A stretch of 64,000 bases of DNA from Acetobacteraceae bacterium (GCA_003164135.1 PLSD01000030.1:26062-90061), one strand, 5' to 3'. Shown: positions 40,820 to 50,069, counted from the stretch's first letter. Notes: generated by a model from the sequence alone, not told the origin. Translations and numbers: made by a program.

Positions 40820-42841
40820 TTGCGCGAAACATTCGCCAAATGGGTCGAAGCCGAGCGCGGCCGGTTTTCGTTGTTGCTGCCTGTCGCCATGGGGGCGGCG
40901 ATCCTCGCCTATTTCGCGCTGCCCACGGAGCCGCCGCTCTGGCTTGGGCTTACATGTGTCGCCCTCAGCCTGCCGGCCTTCATCGCCTCGTCGCGCCACC
41001 CGTATCTGCACTTTGCCGCCGCCCTTGCCTTGGCCGCCTCGCTCGGTTTTGCCCGCGCCGAGTGGCGCACTAGCGCCGAACCGCCGCTCAGCACCATCCC
41101 CTCCGGCCCCATCGGCATTTCCGGCACCATTGCCCGCATCGACCTGTTGCCAGGTGCCCGGCGCATCACGCTCACTGACCCCAGCCTGGACGGTGCGCCG
41201 CCGCTCGGCCGCGCCATCCGCCTGCACCTGCGCGGCACGGACAGCACGCCGCTCACCGTGGGCGAGGGCGTGAGCGCCTACGCCATGCTCTTCCCGCCGG
41301 ACCGCCCGGCCTATCCCGGCGGCTGGGACCAGGGGCGGCAGGATTTTTTCGCCGGCCTCGCCGCCTCCGGTTTCGTGCTGGGGGACATCAGCGTCACCAC
41401 CCCGGCCCAGCCCAACGCAGTTGCCGCCTGGCTGCAAAACCTGCGTGCCGGCATCGCCGTGCGGATATTGGCGGTGCTGCCGGTCTCCACCGGCGCCATC
41501 GCCGTCACGCTGCTCACGGGGGACGAACAAGCCATTCCCACCGCCGAGCACAACAATTTTATCGCCGCGGGGCTGGCGCATATTCTCGCGGTGGCGGGGC
41601 TGCATGTCGGCATTGTCATGGGGCTGTTCTTCGGCGCCGCGCGTTTCCTGCTGTCCCGGCACGAGCGTCTGACCCTGCACCTGCCGGTGAAACCCATCGC
41701 CGCCGCCGTGGCGCTCATCGCGGGGGCGGGTTACGCGGCGCTTACCGGCGCGCATCTGCCGATCCTGCGCAGCCTCGCCATGGCCTCTCTGGTCACGCTC
41801 GGCGTCATCGTTGGGCGGCGCGCGATCTCCTTCCGGGGCCTCGCGATTGCCGCCATGGTCATAATGCTTGCCACGCCGGAAGCCGTGCTAGGGGTCAGTT
41901 TCCAGATGAGTTTTTCCGCCGTGCTGGCGCTCATCGCCGGGTTCGCCGCGGTTCAGCACGCCATGACGCGCTTTCACGCCTCCAGCTCGCGCGCCGGGAG
42001 TTTTGCGATGCACTTCGTGGCGCTGGCCTACACCAGCCTGCTCGCCGGCGGCGCTTCCATGCCGTTCGCCGCCTATCAGTTCCAGCAAATCCAGCCGTAC
42101 TGGATTCCCGCCAACCTCATCGCCGTGCCGCTGACCGCGCTGTGGATACTCCCCCTCGGCCTGCTGGCGCTGGCGCTCATGCCGTTTGGCCTGCAGGCCC
42201 TGGCATTGCTGCCCATGGCGCGCGGCATTGCCATCATCCTTTGGTTCACCACCCGCATCGCCACCTGGCCCGCCGCCATGCTGCGCATCCAGCCGATGCC
42301 GGACCTCGCCATATTGCTCATTGCCGCCGGCCTCGTCTGGCTGTGCATCTGGCGCAGCGTGCCGCGTTTTGCCGGCATCGTGCTCATGCTCGCGGGCCTT
42401 GCGGTCTACGCCGCCGCCCGGCCGCCGGATGTCCTGGCCTCGCCGGATGCCAAACTCATCGCCATCCGCGCGGCTCCGCAGATTTTCCTGCTCAGCCAGG
42501 GCAAACCACAGGCCTATACCCTGGAGCAATGGGCGCCGGTCTGGGGCGGCACGGCGCTCACCCTGACGCAATGCACGGCAAACACCTGCCGTGTCGGCGC
42601 CGTGCTGTTTGCCATCTCCCCACCGCCGGGTGGTTGCGGCGGCGCCGTTTTGGCCCTCTCGCCGGAACCCTTGCGCGGGGCCTGCGGCAAAACCCCGGTC
42701 ATCGACCGGCTTTCAACCTACCAGAACGGCGCTACCGCCGCGTGGCTAACCCCGCACGCCCTGGCCCTGCGCACCGACCGCGAGGTTCAAGGCGTACGCC
42801 CCTGGGTCACTCCTTACCCGAAGCAAACAACCCTACGTTGA
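40820..42841 (+). CDS. ComEC/Rec2-family membrane protein without metallo-beta-lactamase domain
   Basis: About 673 residues. An N-terminal DUF4131-like soluble region between TMs (FAPL-type start, about residues 20-200) contains an OB-like part (ISGTIARIDLLPGARRITLT). The competence domain follows, with EHNNFIAAGLAHILAVAGLHVGIV, and about ten membrane segments. The C-terminus is a short extracytoplasmic region with several Cys (CTANTCRVG and GGCGGAV) but none of the HxHxDH metal motif of a ComEC nuclease domain, a form common in alphaproteobacteria. It could import single-stranded DNA. A cggagg site is 6 bases before TTG 40820; the open frame runs on to 40466 inside gltX without a ribosome site. 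Divergent from gltX. Confidence 0.8.
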   Translation: MRETFAKWVEAERGRFSLLLPVAMGAAILAYFALPTEPPLWLGLTCVALSLPAFIASSRHPYLHFAAALALAASLGFARAEWRTSAEPPLSTIPSGPIGISGTIARIDLLPGARRITLTDPSLDGAPPLGRAIRLHLRGTDSTPLTVGEGVSAYAMLFPPDRPAYPGGWDQGRQDFFAGLAASGFVLGDISVTTPAQPNAVAAWLQNLRAGIAVRILAVLPVSTGAIAVTLLTGDEQAIPTAEHNNFIAAGLAHILAVAGLHVGIVMGLFFGAARFLLSRHERLTLHLPVKPIAAAVALIAGAGYAALTGAHLPILRSLAMASLVTLGVIVGRRAISFRGLAIAAMVIMLATPEAVLGVSFQMSFSAVLALIAGFAAVQHAMTRFHASSSRAGSFAMHFVALAYTSLLAGGASMPFAAYQFQQIQPYWIPANLIAVPLTALWILPLGLLALALMPFGLQALALLPMARGIAIILWFTTRIATWPAAMLRIQPMPDLAILLIAAGLVWLCIWRSVPRFAGIVLMLAGLAVYAAARPPDVLASPDAKLIAIRAAPQIFLLSQGKPQAYTLEQWAPVWGGTALTLTQCTANTCRVGAVLFAISPPPGGCGGAVLALSPEPLRGACGKTPVIDRLSTYQNGATAAWLTPHALALRTDREVQGVRPWVTPYPKQTTLR

Positions 42842-42873
42842 CGGCGGCGCGTTTTCTTTACTAACCTGAAACC

Positions 42874-44988
42874 ATGAGCCTTGCTTTGCCCAGCCACGCC
42901 ATTCCGGCCAGCCCGGGTTTGGCCGAACAGATCCTCAAGCTGCGCCGCCGCTGGCGCCTTATTGCCCTGTGCACGCTGCTCGTGCCCGGCCTCGCAATGC
43001 TGGTGCTGCTGTGCACGCAGGCCAGCTACACCGCCAGCGGCATCCTGCTTTACGACCCGGACAACGCCACCGTCCCAGGCGATTCCACCACGCCGCAGGA
43101 CTTGCAGAACCAGGACGAAGTCACCGCCAGCCAAAGTGCGGTGATCGCCAGCCTGCCGGCCGCTCGCGCGCTGGCGGCGCAACTCAACCTCGCGCAGCGG
43201 GTGGAATATAACCACACCCTGGCGCACCGGCCCTGGCCGCTCAGCCTGTGGCACCGGGCCAAACCGCCCAGTGCTGACAATGTGGCGGAACAGGCGCGGC
43301 AGAACCTGAATATCACCGTGCAACCCGGCTCGCGCGTGCTCACCGTCACCTTTACCAGCACGGACCCGGCGCTGGCCGCCGCCGGGGTCAACCTCGCCAT
43401 GCAGCTCTACCTGGACCATGAGCGCGACCAATCCTTCGCCTCCCTCACGGACGCGCAATCCTGGCTGGAAACCCACGCCGCCACGGTGCAGGCGCAACTG
43501 GACACAACCGAGGCCGCTCTGGCCCAGGCCCGCGCCGCCGCCGGGGTGGTGCAGGGGGCACAGGCCAGCCTGACGACCGAAACCGCCAGCCGCCTCGCGG
43601 CTTCATTGGTGCAGGCGCAGGCCGATCTGGCGATGAATCAGGCGCGCCTGTCCTCGGCTGCCTCCGGCGATGCCGCCGCCGCCAACGCCGCCATTGCCCC
43701 CAATTTGCTGCCGTTGCGCAAGGAACAGGCGGACCTGAACGCGCAGGTACAATCGCTCAGCCAGAATTACGGCCCGGACTACCCGGACCTGCAATCCGCC
43801 CGCACTCAGCTTGGGGCCATCACCGCCGAAATCAACGCCGAGACCGGCCGGGAACTGGACGCCGCCCGCGCCGAGGTCGCCGCCGACCAGGCCGAGGTCG
43901 CCACACTGACCACCGCGCTCGCCGGCGCACGCACCGAATCCCAGACCGAGGACGCGGAATCGGCGCCCATCCGCGCGCTGGAGCAACGCGCCGACGCCAG
44001 CCGTGACATGCTGCGTTCCATGACCCTGCAAGCCGGCCAACTGGCACAGGACGCCTCGCTCACCAAGCCGGATGCGCGCATCCTCTCCACCGCCGCGCAA
44101 CCCACCGCGCCCAGCACGCCGCGCCGCGGCCTCATCCTCGCCGCCGCCGTGGCGCTGGGTGGGTGCGCCGGCATGTTGCTGGCGGGGCTGCTGGACGCGC
44201 TGGATACTTCCCTGCGCTCGGGTGAGGATTTACGTGCCGCCCTGGGCCTGCCCTGTCTGGCCTTGCTGCCAAGAACCAGGGAGCCAAAGCAGGCCGCCCT
44301 CGATGCGCCGTTTTCCCTGTTCGCCGAGCAGTTACGCGCCCTGCGCACCGGGCTCGGCATTGCCGCCGGGGCTGGGAAAATCGGGGCGGGGAAAATCATC
44401 GCCATCACCGCCGCCCGCCCCGGTGAGGGCAAAACCACAGCGACCATCGCTCTGGCCCGCTCGCTGGCCGCCGCCGGGCTGCGCGTGCTCGCCATCGACG
44501 GCGATATCCGCCAGCCGGGGTTCAACCAGGTGTTTGGCTGCGAGGGCGCACCGGGGCTGACCGACCATTTGAAGGGTCTCGCGGCGCTGGATGAAATCAT
44601 CCTCACCGACACGCTGAGCCCGCTGCAAATCATTCCCGCCGGCACGCAGGCACGCGCCGCGCTCTCGCTGTTTCTCTCACCCGCGCTGGGCGAAAGCCTG
44701 AACCAGTTGCGCCCCAGCTTTGACGTTATATTGCTCGACGTACCCCCGGCCTTCGCGCTCGCGGAGGGCAGGGTGCTCGCCCGCCTCGCCGACTCAGCCT
44801 TGCTCTGCGTGCGCTGGGGCCACACCCCGCGCCGCGTCGTCCTCGCCGCCATGGTGCTGCTGCGCGAGGCCGGGGTAATCCTGGAAGGTGCGGCGCTGAC
44901 CAGGGTCAACGTGAAGGCGCACGGCCAATCTGGCTATGCCGACGCCGAAATCTACCAGTCCCGCTACAGCGGCTATTTCGGCGGCTAG
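42874..44988 (+). CDS. Wzz-like chain-length protein fused to a BY-type tyrosine autokinase
   Basis: A 704-residue bacterial tyrosine kinase of the Wzc/ExoP type. An N-terminal TM (RLIALCTLLVPGLAMLVLLC), a periplasmic Wzz-like coiled-coil region (about 60-420, Ala/Gln-rich heptads), a second TM (GLILAAAVALGGCAGMLLAG), then the cytosolic P-loop kinase: Walker A AARPGEGKTTATIALA (Lys about 520), Walker A' VLAIDGDIRQPG and Walker B VILLDVPPAF. The C-terminal tyrosine cluster is short (GYADAEIYQSRYSGYFGG, four Tyr). No polysaccharide polymerase, flippase or phosphatase adjoins it; the only glycosyltransferase in the window is 39 kb away, so the polymer is unknown. Confidence 0.9.
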   Translation: MSLALPSHAIPASPGLAEQILKLRRRWRLIALCTLLVPGLAMLVLLCTQASYTASGILLYDPDNATVPGDSTTPQDLQNQDEVTASQSAVIASLPAARALAAQLNLAQRVEYNHTLAHRPWPLSLWHRAKPPSADNVAEQARQNLNITVQPGSRVLTVTFTSTDPALAAAGVNLAMQLYLDHERDQSFASLTDAQSWLETHAATVQAQLDTTEAALAQARAAAGVVQGAQASLTTETASRLAASLVQAQADLAMNQARLSSAASGDAAAANAAIAPNLLPLRKEQADLNAQVQSLSQNYGPDYPDLQSARTQLGAITAEINAETGRELDAARAEVAADQAEVATLTTALAGARTESQTEDAESAPIRALEQRADASRDMLRSMTLQAGQLAQDASLTKPDARILSTAAQPTAPSTPRRGLILAAAVALGGCAGMLLAGLLDALDTSLRSGEDLRAALGLPCLALLPRTREPKQAALDAPFSLFAEQLRALRTGLGIAAGAGKIGAGKIIAITAARPGEGKTTATIALARSLAAAGLRVLAIDGDIRQPGFNQVFGCEGAPGLTDHLKGLAALDEIILTDTLSPLQIIPAGTQARAALSLFLSPALGESLNQLRPSFDVILLDVPPAFALAEGRVLARLADSALLCVRWGHTPRRVVLAAMVLLREAGVILEGAALTRVNVKAHGQSGYADAEIYQSRYSGYFGG

Positions 44989-45044
44989 TTTTCGGTGGTC
45001 TTCCCAGTTGGGCGATTCCGGCAGTTTCCGCTATGCTCCACGCC

Positions 45045-45806
45045 ATGACAAACCGAATCGGAATCGCCGGCATTTCCGGCCGCATGGGCCGCCTGCTGGC
45101 CGAGGAAGCCGCCACCGCCGCGATACTCACCGGCGGCACCAGCCGCTCCGGCGCCGTGCCCGGCGACGCGGAATTGTTCCCCGACCTTAACGCCCTGGCG
45201 GCAGAGTCCGATGTGGTGATCGACTTCACCCACGCCAGCACGGTTGCCACCCATGCCGCCGTCCTGGCCGGGGCAAAAACCCCTTGGGTGCTCGGCAGCA
45301 CCGGCTACAGCGCGCAGGATGCCGCCGCCATTGAGGCCGCCGCGCAAATCATCCCCATCATCGCCGCGCCCAATTTCTGCACCGGCGTCAACCTGCTGCT
45401 CATCCTCGCGGAAAAACTCGGCGCTACCTTGCCCGCGGACCGCTACGACGCGGAAATCCTGGAAATGCACCACCGGCAGAAGGTGGACGCCCCCTCCGGC
45501 ACCGCGCTGGCCCTGGGCCACGCCGTTGCCGCCGGGCGCGGCGTCAAGCTGGATGACGTGATCGTCAGCGGCCGCCACGGCCACACCGGCCCCCGCCGCG
45601 ACGGCGAAATCGGTTTTGCCACCTTACGCGGCGGCCAGATCATTGGCAGCCACACGCTCTCCTTCACTGCCGGGGACGAGCAAATTTCGCTTGCCCACCA
45701 TGCGCTGGACCGCCGCGTGTTCGCCACCGGCGCCGTGCGGGCCGCGCTCTGGCTGCAAACCCAGCCGCCGGGCCTGTATACCATGCGCGATTTTCTGGCG
45801 CTGTAA
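45045..45806 (+). CDS. dapB: 4-hydroxy-tetrahydrodipicolinate reductase
   Basis: A 253-residue reductase of the lysine/diaminopimelate pathway, using NAD(P)H to reduce HTPA. The nucleotide site is IGIAGISGRMGRLLAE, then VIDFTHAST, and the catalytic His/Lys motif is LEMHHRQKVDAPSGTA, with GRHGHTGPRRDGEIGFAT for substrate binding. The ATG at 45045 is chosen because it begins the conserved strand; an upstream ATG at 45033 is 4 codons longer. Confidence 0.95.
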   Translation: MTNRIGIAGISGRMGRLLAEEAATAAILTGGTSRSGAVPGDAELFPDLNALAAESDVVIDFTHASTVATHAAVLAGAKTPWVLGSTGYSAQDAAAIEAAAQIIPIIAAPNFCTGVNLLLILAEKLGATLPADRYDAEILEMHHRQKVDAPSGTALALGHAVAAGRGVKLDDVIVSGRHGHTGPRRDGEIGFATLRGGQIIGSHTLSFTAGDEQISLAHHALDRRVFATGAVRAALWLQTQPPGLYTMRDFLAL

Positions 45807-45812
45807 TTACTG

Positions 45813-45851
45813 GCACCCAGCCGGGCACCCAGCCGGGGTATTGACCCCGGC
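45813..45851. terminator. Tandem repeat and hairpin between dapB and metK
   Basis: Two tandem copies of gcacccagccggg (period 12 bases, 45813-45837), the second of which contains the left arm of an 8-base hairpin (gccggggt 45832-45839, accccggc 45844-45851). It could end the dapB transcript or lie in a metK leader. I do not see the conserved core of a known SAM-binding riboswitch class. Confidence 0.4.
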
Positions 45852-45898
45852 AAGCAGATAAGTCATCCGAAACCGCTTCGATTAAGGGATATTTGTGC

Positions 45899-47086
45899 AT
45901 GCGCGATAAAGGCGAATTTCTGTTCACCTCCGAGTCCGTCTCGGAAGGCCACCCGGACAAGGTTGCGGACCGGATTTCCGATACCGTCGTCGATGCCTAT
46001 CTGGCAGCCGACCCCTATGCGCGCGTCGCGTGTGAAACTCTCGTCACCACGAACCGCATCGTCCTCGCCGGCGAAGTCCGTGGCCCGGAGACCATCACCA
46101 AGGAATATCTGGCGCATCTGGCGCGCATGGCGGTGCATGACATCGGCTACGACCAGGAAGGTTTTTCCTGGAAGAACGCCACGGTAGACGTGCATCTGCA
46201 CGCGCAGTCGGCTGACATCGCCGTCGGCGTCGACGCGGCGGGCAACAAGGACGAAGGTGCCGGCGACCAGGGCATCATGTTCGGCTACGCCTGCACCGAG
46301 ACCGAGGCCCTGATGCCTGCCCCGATCTACTATTCCCACCTCATCCTGCGCCGCATCTCGGACCTGCGCCGCGCCGGCGACGCGCGCGCCAAAGGCCTGC
46401 AGCCCGACGCCAAGAGCCAGGTGACGCTGAAATACATTGACGGCAAGCCGGTCACCGCGACATCCGTCGTGGTCTCCATCCAGCACGACGCCGACGTCTC
46501 GCTGGCGCGCGTGCGCGAAATGCTCACCCCGATCGTGCACGAGGCACTCCCCGCTGGCTGGATGCCCACCGAGAAGGAATTCTACGTCAACCCGACCGGC
46601 ATTTTCGTCATCGGCGGGCCGGACGGCGACTGCGGCCTCACCGGGCGCAAGATCATCGTCGACACCTACGGCGGGGCCGCCCCGCATGGCGGCGGCGCGT
46701 TCTCCGGCAAGGACCCCACCAAGGTGGACCGTTCCGCCGCCTACGTCTGCCGCTATCTGGCGAAGAACGTGGTGGCCGCCGGGCTGGCTGACCGCTGCAC
46801 CTTGCAGCTTTCCTACGCCATCGGCGTGTCGCAGCCGCTCTCGCTCTATGTGGAACTGCACGGCACCGGCCGCGATGTCGATGAGGTCAGACTGGAGAAG
46901 ACCCTGCGCGAACTAGTCAACCTCACCCCGCGCGGCATCCGCGAGCACCTGCAGCTCAACCGCCCGATCTACGCCCCGACCTCCGCCTTCGGCCACTTTG
47001 GCCGCACGCCGGACCCGGACCTGGGCACCTTCACCTGGGAAAAAACCGACCTCGTCCCGGCGCTGAAGTCCGCGTTTGGCCGCTGA
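45899..47086 (+). CDS. metK: S-adenosylmethionine synthetase
   Basis: A 395-residue enzyme that joins methionine and ATP to form S-adenosylmethionine. Motifs: [19 protein letters not shown], the [14 protein letters not shown] hexapeptide region, the P-loop-like [19 protein letters not shown] and the terminal [16 protein letters not shown]. An aaggga ribosome site (45886-45891) precedes ATG 45899. Its 3' end overlaps the trmB start by 11 bases, so the two are an operon. Confidence 0.98.
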   Translation: MRDKGEFLFTSESVSEGHPDKVADRISDTVVDAYLAADPYARVACETLVTTNRIVLAGEVRGPETITKEYLAHLARMAVHDIGYDQEGFSWKNATVDVHLHAQSADIAVGVDAAGNKDEGAGDQGIMFGYACTETEALMPAPIYYSHLILRRISDLRRAGDARAKGLQPDAKSQVTLKYIDGKPVTATSVVVSIQHDADVSLARVREMLTPIVHEALPAGWMPTEKEFYVNPTGIFVIGGPDGDCGLTGRKIIVDTYGGAAPHGGGAFSGKDPTKVDRSAAYVCRYLAKNVVAAGLADRCTLQLSYAIGVSQPLSLYVELHGTGRDVDEVRLEKTLRELVNLTPRGIREHLQLNRPIYAPTSAFGHFGRTPDPDLGTFTWEKTDLVPALKSAFGR

Positions 47087-47753
47087 GTCTCCGGGGGTTA
47101 AACCACCCCCCGACCGTCTCTACGGCCGGATCAAAGGCAAAAAACTCCGCCCGCGCCAGGAATGGTTGCTGGCGGAATTTTTGCCGCGCGTCTCCTGGCC
47201 GCAAGTGCCGTTCGGCATTGCCGTGCGCGAAACCTGGCTGGAAGTCGGCTTTGGCGGCGGCGAGCACGCTTATGCCTTGGCGGCCGCCAACCCGGACGTG
47301 GGCCTCATCGCCGCAGAAGTTTTCGAGAACGGCATCTGCTCGCTGCTCTCCCGCCTGGCACCTGAAGGCGAGGAGCCGCAAATCCCCGCCAATCTGCGCC
47401 TGTTCACCGATGACGCGCGCCCCCTGCTGCGCAGCATGGCGGATGCATCATTGGGCAAACTCTTCCTCATGTTCCCCGACCCCTGGCCGAAAGCCCGCCA
47501 CGCCAAGCGCCGCTTCGTCCACCCGGAACTGCTGGCCGAGGTTGCCCGCGTGCTGAAACAAGGCGGCGAATGGCGCATCGCCTCGGACGACCCGACCTAT
47601 CAAGCCTGGACCGATGAAGTCCTGGCTGCGCAAACGCTGTTCACCGTCACCCGCGCCACCACCCGCCCGGACGGCTGGCCGCCGACACGCTACGAGGCCA
47701 AAGCCATCGCCGCCGGCCGCCAGCCGGTCTACTGGTCGCTGCTCAGGCGCTAA
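47076..47753 (+). CDS. trmB: tRNA (guanosine(46)-N7)-methyltransferase
   Basis: A 225-residue SAM-dependent tRNA modifying enzyme. [19 protein letters not shown] at the start, motif [16 protein letters not shown], the [16 protein letters not shown] helix and the family motif [21 protein letters not shown] are present. The only start giving the full N-terminus is a TTG at 47076 inside the metK 3' end (overlap 11 bases); no in-frame ATG lies near. The nucleotide source, SAM, is the product of the upstream gene. Confidence 0.92.
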   Translation: MAAESPGVKPPPDRLYGRIKGKKLRPRQEWLLAEFLPRVSWPQVPFGIAVRETWLEVGFGGGEHAYALAAANPDVGLIAAEVFENGICSLLSRLAPEGEEPQIPANLRLFTDDARPLLRSMADASLGKLFLMFPDPWPKARHAKRRFVHPELLAEVARVLKQGGEWRIASDDPTYQAWTDEVLAAQTLFTVTRATTRPDGWPPTRYEAKAIAAGRQPVYWSLLRR

Positions 47754-48090
47754 CCACCCCAACCCCGTCATGTTCGGCGAAGGCCGGACATCCACGCCTT
47801 ACGTCGCAAAAGCGCCCATCCCAGCCATAGCGAACGGCCTATGGCCTTCTCGGAAGCAGACGTTATGAAACCCGGACTACTCCCGGCGGTTTCCACGCTC
47901 CGGTGCCGGGGGGGGCAATGTAGAGGGGGCTGCCGAGGCTTGCACCGAACCAGCCAAACTGCCTGACAAAAATTCAGTTATATGCCTTGCTCGATCTCGC
48001 CGAGCAAAAACGCGAGCTAGCTCAGTCGACAGTCGGAAGAAAATAATTTCAACGCGTAGATCGCGATAGGGTCATGCCGCTAAGAGGTCA
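47754..48090. other. 337-base intergenic stretch with a REP-like palindrome
   Basis: No gene seen. A palindrome at 47770-47791 (atgttcgg, loop, ccggacat) flanked by gtc and ccacg resembles the dispersed gtcat-ccacg palindromes of alphaproteobacterial genomes, and may end the trmB transcript. Further on are a ccggggggggc run near 47910 and a small tgctcg/cgagca hairpin near 47980-48005. Confidence 0.5.
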
Positions 48091-49077
48091 TCACCACTCC
48101 ACATATATGACCCCCGGCGCGCCAGAGCCTCCGTAGGTGCCGTTACTGATCGTGCTTGAGGCATTGCCTCCGCCGCCGCCGCCGGCGCCATACCCAGATC
48201 CTCCGGTGCCGCTCATGCCGCTATTATCGCCGCAGGATGGGTCGGTGTTTGGCGCTTCGTCGCCGCCTTGGGCCTGCGCCCCGGATTCCTCAATGCGCAC
48301 ACCACCACCTCCGCCGCCTCCGCCTCCGCCGCAACCCGTGCCGTCCAGCCCGAAGGAGTTGCCGCCAGCCCCGCCTGGGGCGGCCACCACCGAGACTTGG
48401 TGAAACGGAAAGTCTGGAAATGCGACGCCAACGCCGCTAGGGCAGGAAGGCGTATTGCCCGGCGCGCCTCCGGCTGAGCCGCTACCGCCCGGTCCGCCTC
48501 CATTTCCGCCGTCACCGCCTCCGCCGGATGGAAAACCTTTCTGTAGGGAGCCGCCGCCGCACCCGCCACCGCCGCTGCTTCCTGCGGCCTTCGTGTTTGG
48601 TAGAGTTGTGCTGAAGATATCGCTCCCGCCGGCCCCGCCATATACCACGATGCCGGCGAAGACCGACATCGTGCCAAAACCGCCTTCCTGCGAATAGCTT
48701 TCCCCGCCGCCAAGCCCCGCTTGCCCAACTTTGACGATCTCGGGCTGACCATCATAAGAAACCGTATCAACTTCCACGCCTCCGGAGGCGCCACCAGGCC
48801 CGCCATTGCCGTGCCAGCCCGAGGCGGCACCTCCACCGCCACCGCCGACAATCAGCACTGTGAGCGTCTCCGCAGTGGCGGGAGGTTGCCACCGCCCAGC
48901 GACCCAGTCAGGGTAGCTGTAGCAAGGCGACGGTAAGCTGCCGCCGAATATTGCGCATCCGTGAAGGGAGATCGGCTTTGCCGCCGGGTGTACCGTCCGG
49001 CTGACCTGCCATAGCAACAGGGCCAGAGCGACCATAGGGATTGTGATGGCGATGAGGAGGATGTCTGAGCGGCGCAC
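48091..49077 (-). CDS. Membrane-anchored glycine-rich protein
   Basis: A 328-residue protein with an N-terminal membrane helix (LLIAITIPMVALALLLWQV), so it is probably anchored with its body outside the cytoplasm. The body is dominated by glycine (several runs of 5 or more Gly) interspersed with beta-strand-like pieces such as TLTVLIVGGGGGG and VEVDTVSYDGQPEIVKVGQA, and ends GAPGVIYVEW. This resembles the Gly-rich domain found in phage tail and surface proteins. The composition is very unlike its neighbours. It starts with GTG at 49077, without an obvious ribosome site. No function is known; surface coating or adhesion is a guess. It is divergent from the CAP gene. Confidence 0.65.
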   Translation of the reverse strand: MRRSDILLIAITIPMVALALLLWQVSRTVHPAAKPISLHGCAIFGGSLPSPCYSYPDWVAGRWQPPATAETLTVLIVGGGGGGAASGWHGNGGPGGASGGVEVDTVSYDGQPEIVKVGQAGLGGGESYSQEGGFGTMSVFAGIVVYGGAGGSDIFSTTLPNTKAAGSSGGGGCGGGSLQKGFPSGGGGDGGNGGGPGGSGSAGGAPGNTPSCPSGVGVAFPDFPFHQVSVVAAPGGAGGNSFGLDGTGCGGGGGGGGGGVRIEESGAQAQGGDEAPNTDPSCGDNSGMSGTGGSGYGAGGGGGGNASSTISNGTYGGSGAPGVIYVEW

Positions 49078-49414
49078 GGTGCAATCTTATATGCTAATTC
49101 CGTGAAAGCAATAATACTTACACTAACCGCTCACATGATCAATGTCCTTAATGCTGCCGCATAAGGACGGAGAGAAGTCCGTGTGAATGTCCGGAATGGT
49201 GATTTGACCGCCAGAAGCGGACAGTTTCCTTCCGGCCCAACCCCGCCATTTCGCCATCTCTCCCGTCACCCCCCCATAATCCCAACCTCAAGCCCACCGG
49301 CCACCCTTCAAGGCTGGATCACAGTTGGGCCACCACATTTCGGCCATACCTCCTCGTTATCCGGCTCGTTGACTCGGCTGACGCCGGCCGTCAGCTGGAC
49401 CAACAGAGGATGTA
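49078..49414. other. 337-base divergent promoter region
   Basis: The gap between the glycine-rich protein gene (minus) and the CAP-domain gene (plus). It contains a TATAAG close to the minus-strand start and small stems around ggacggagagaagtcc near 49165. An open frame from 49183 into the CAP gene is out of frame and looks spurious. Nothing else recognised. Confidence 0.5.
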
Positions 49415-49906
49415 ATGAAGAGAATATCCATCGCCGCCATGCTTGCCGCCCTGATTCTCGGCGGACCGGCTCACGCCCAAGCAGGTCCAGACAGCATAGC
49501 CGAGCTGCTGGCCGCCCATAACGCCTATCGAACAAGTCTCGGTCTTCCGCCGTTACGGTGGTCCGACGAGTTGGAGGACAAAGCGCAAGGCTGGGCTGAC
49601 CATCTCGCCGTGATCGGCCAGCTCCAGCACAGCGGGGCGGGCCAGAACCTGGCAATGGCTACGGCCGGCTCCCAGTCGCTGACGCAGTTGGTCGATCTGT
49701 GGGGCAGCGAGCAGCAATACTTTACGAATGGGGAATTCCCGGCGGTCTCCACCACCGGAAACTGGATGGATGTCGGCCATTACAGCCAAATGGTCTGGAA
49801 GACGACGACCGAGGTTGGGTGCGGGTTCGCCGAGGGCTTTGGCCGCGACGTTCTGGTCTGCGATTACGATCCGCCAGGGAATGTCACGGGTGAGCGGGTC
49901 TACTAG
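49415..49906 (+). CDS. Secreted CAP-domain (SCP/PR-1-like) protein
   Basis: A 163-residue protein with a signal peptide (MKRISIAAMLAALILGGPA, cleavage likely after AHAQA) and a CAP/SCP domain. The family motifs are ELLAAHNAYRTSLGLPPLRW, GQNLAMAT, and the two signatures GHYSQMVWKTTTEVGCG and VLVCDYDPPGN. The usual His/Glu cavity residues are partly present (AAH, GHYSQ). Many bacterial CAP proteins are extracellular with unsettled function; the last residues suggest a complete protein. An agagga ribosome site precedes the ATG. Expected periplasmic or secreted. Confidence 0.9.
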   Translation: MKRISIAAMLAALILGGPAHAQAGPDSIAELLAAHNAYRTSLGLPPLRWSDELEDKAQGWADHLAVIGQLQHSGAGQNLAMATAGSQSLTQLVDLWGSEQQYFTNGEFPAVSTTGNWMDVGHYSQMVWKTTTEVGCGFAEGFGRDVLVCDYDPPGNVTGERVY

Positions 49907-50050
49907 CTGATCGATTCCGCGACGTGGTGGCGATGGAGGGGCTGCCCGATGGCCACATTCATTCTTTTTTCGACACAAACCCGCGCAAATTGGGGTGCAA
50001 GTTAAAAATTAAGCCGTAAAAACAGTATACTACGATAAAATCCTCACAAC

Positions 50051-50066
50051 TGTTTCACGTGGAACA
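50051..50066. promoter_or_regulatory. parS-type ParB binding site
   Basis: The 16-base sequence tgtttcacgtggaaca matches the ParB target consensus (TGTTnCACGTGnAACA) with one mismatch in palindromic symmetry. It lies 3 bases from the glmS stop, in an AT-rich gap. Such sites load ParB for chromosome segregation and cluster near the origin; parA and parB are not in this window. Confidence 0.8.
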
Positions 50067-50069
50067 CCC

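Noticed and set aside
45807..45898. SAM-binding riboswitch upstream of metK
   Set aside because: Only a hairpin and tandem repeats are seen; none of the conserved cores of SAM-II, SAM/SAH or SAM-V classes could be recognised by eye.
47770..47791. CRISPR-like or transposon-end palindrome after trmB
   Set aside because: A single short palindrome with no repeat-spacer pattern. It fits an isolated REP-type palindrome.
49183..49521. 112-codon plus-strand frame overlapping the CAP gene start
   Set aside because: Out of frame with the CAP gene, rich in Pro/Arg/Ser, and its second half reads through the signal-peptide region of a clear gene.
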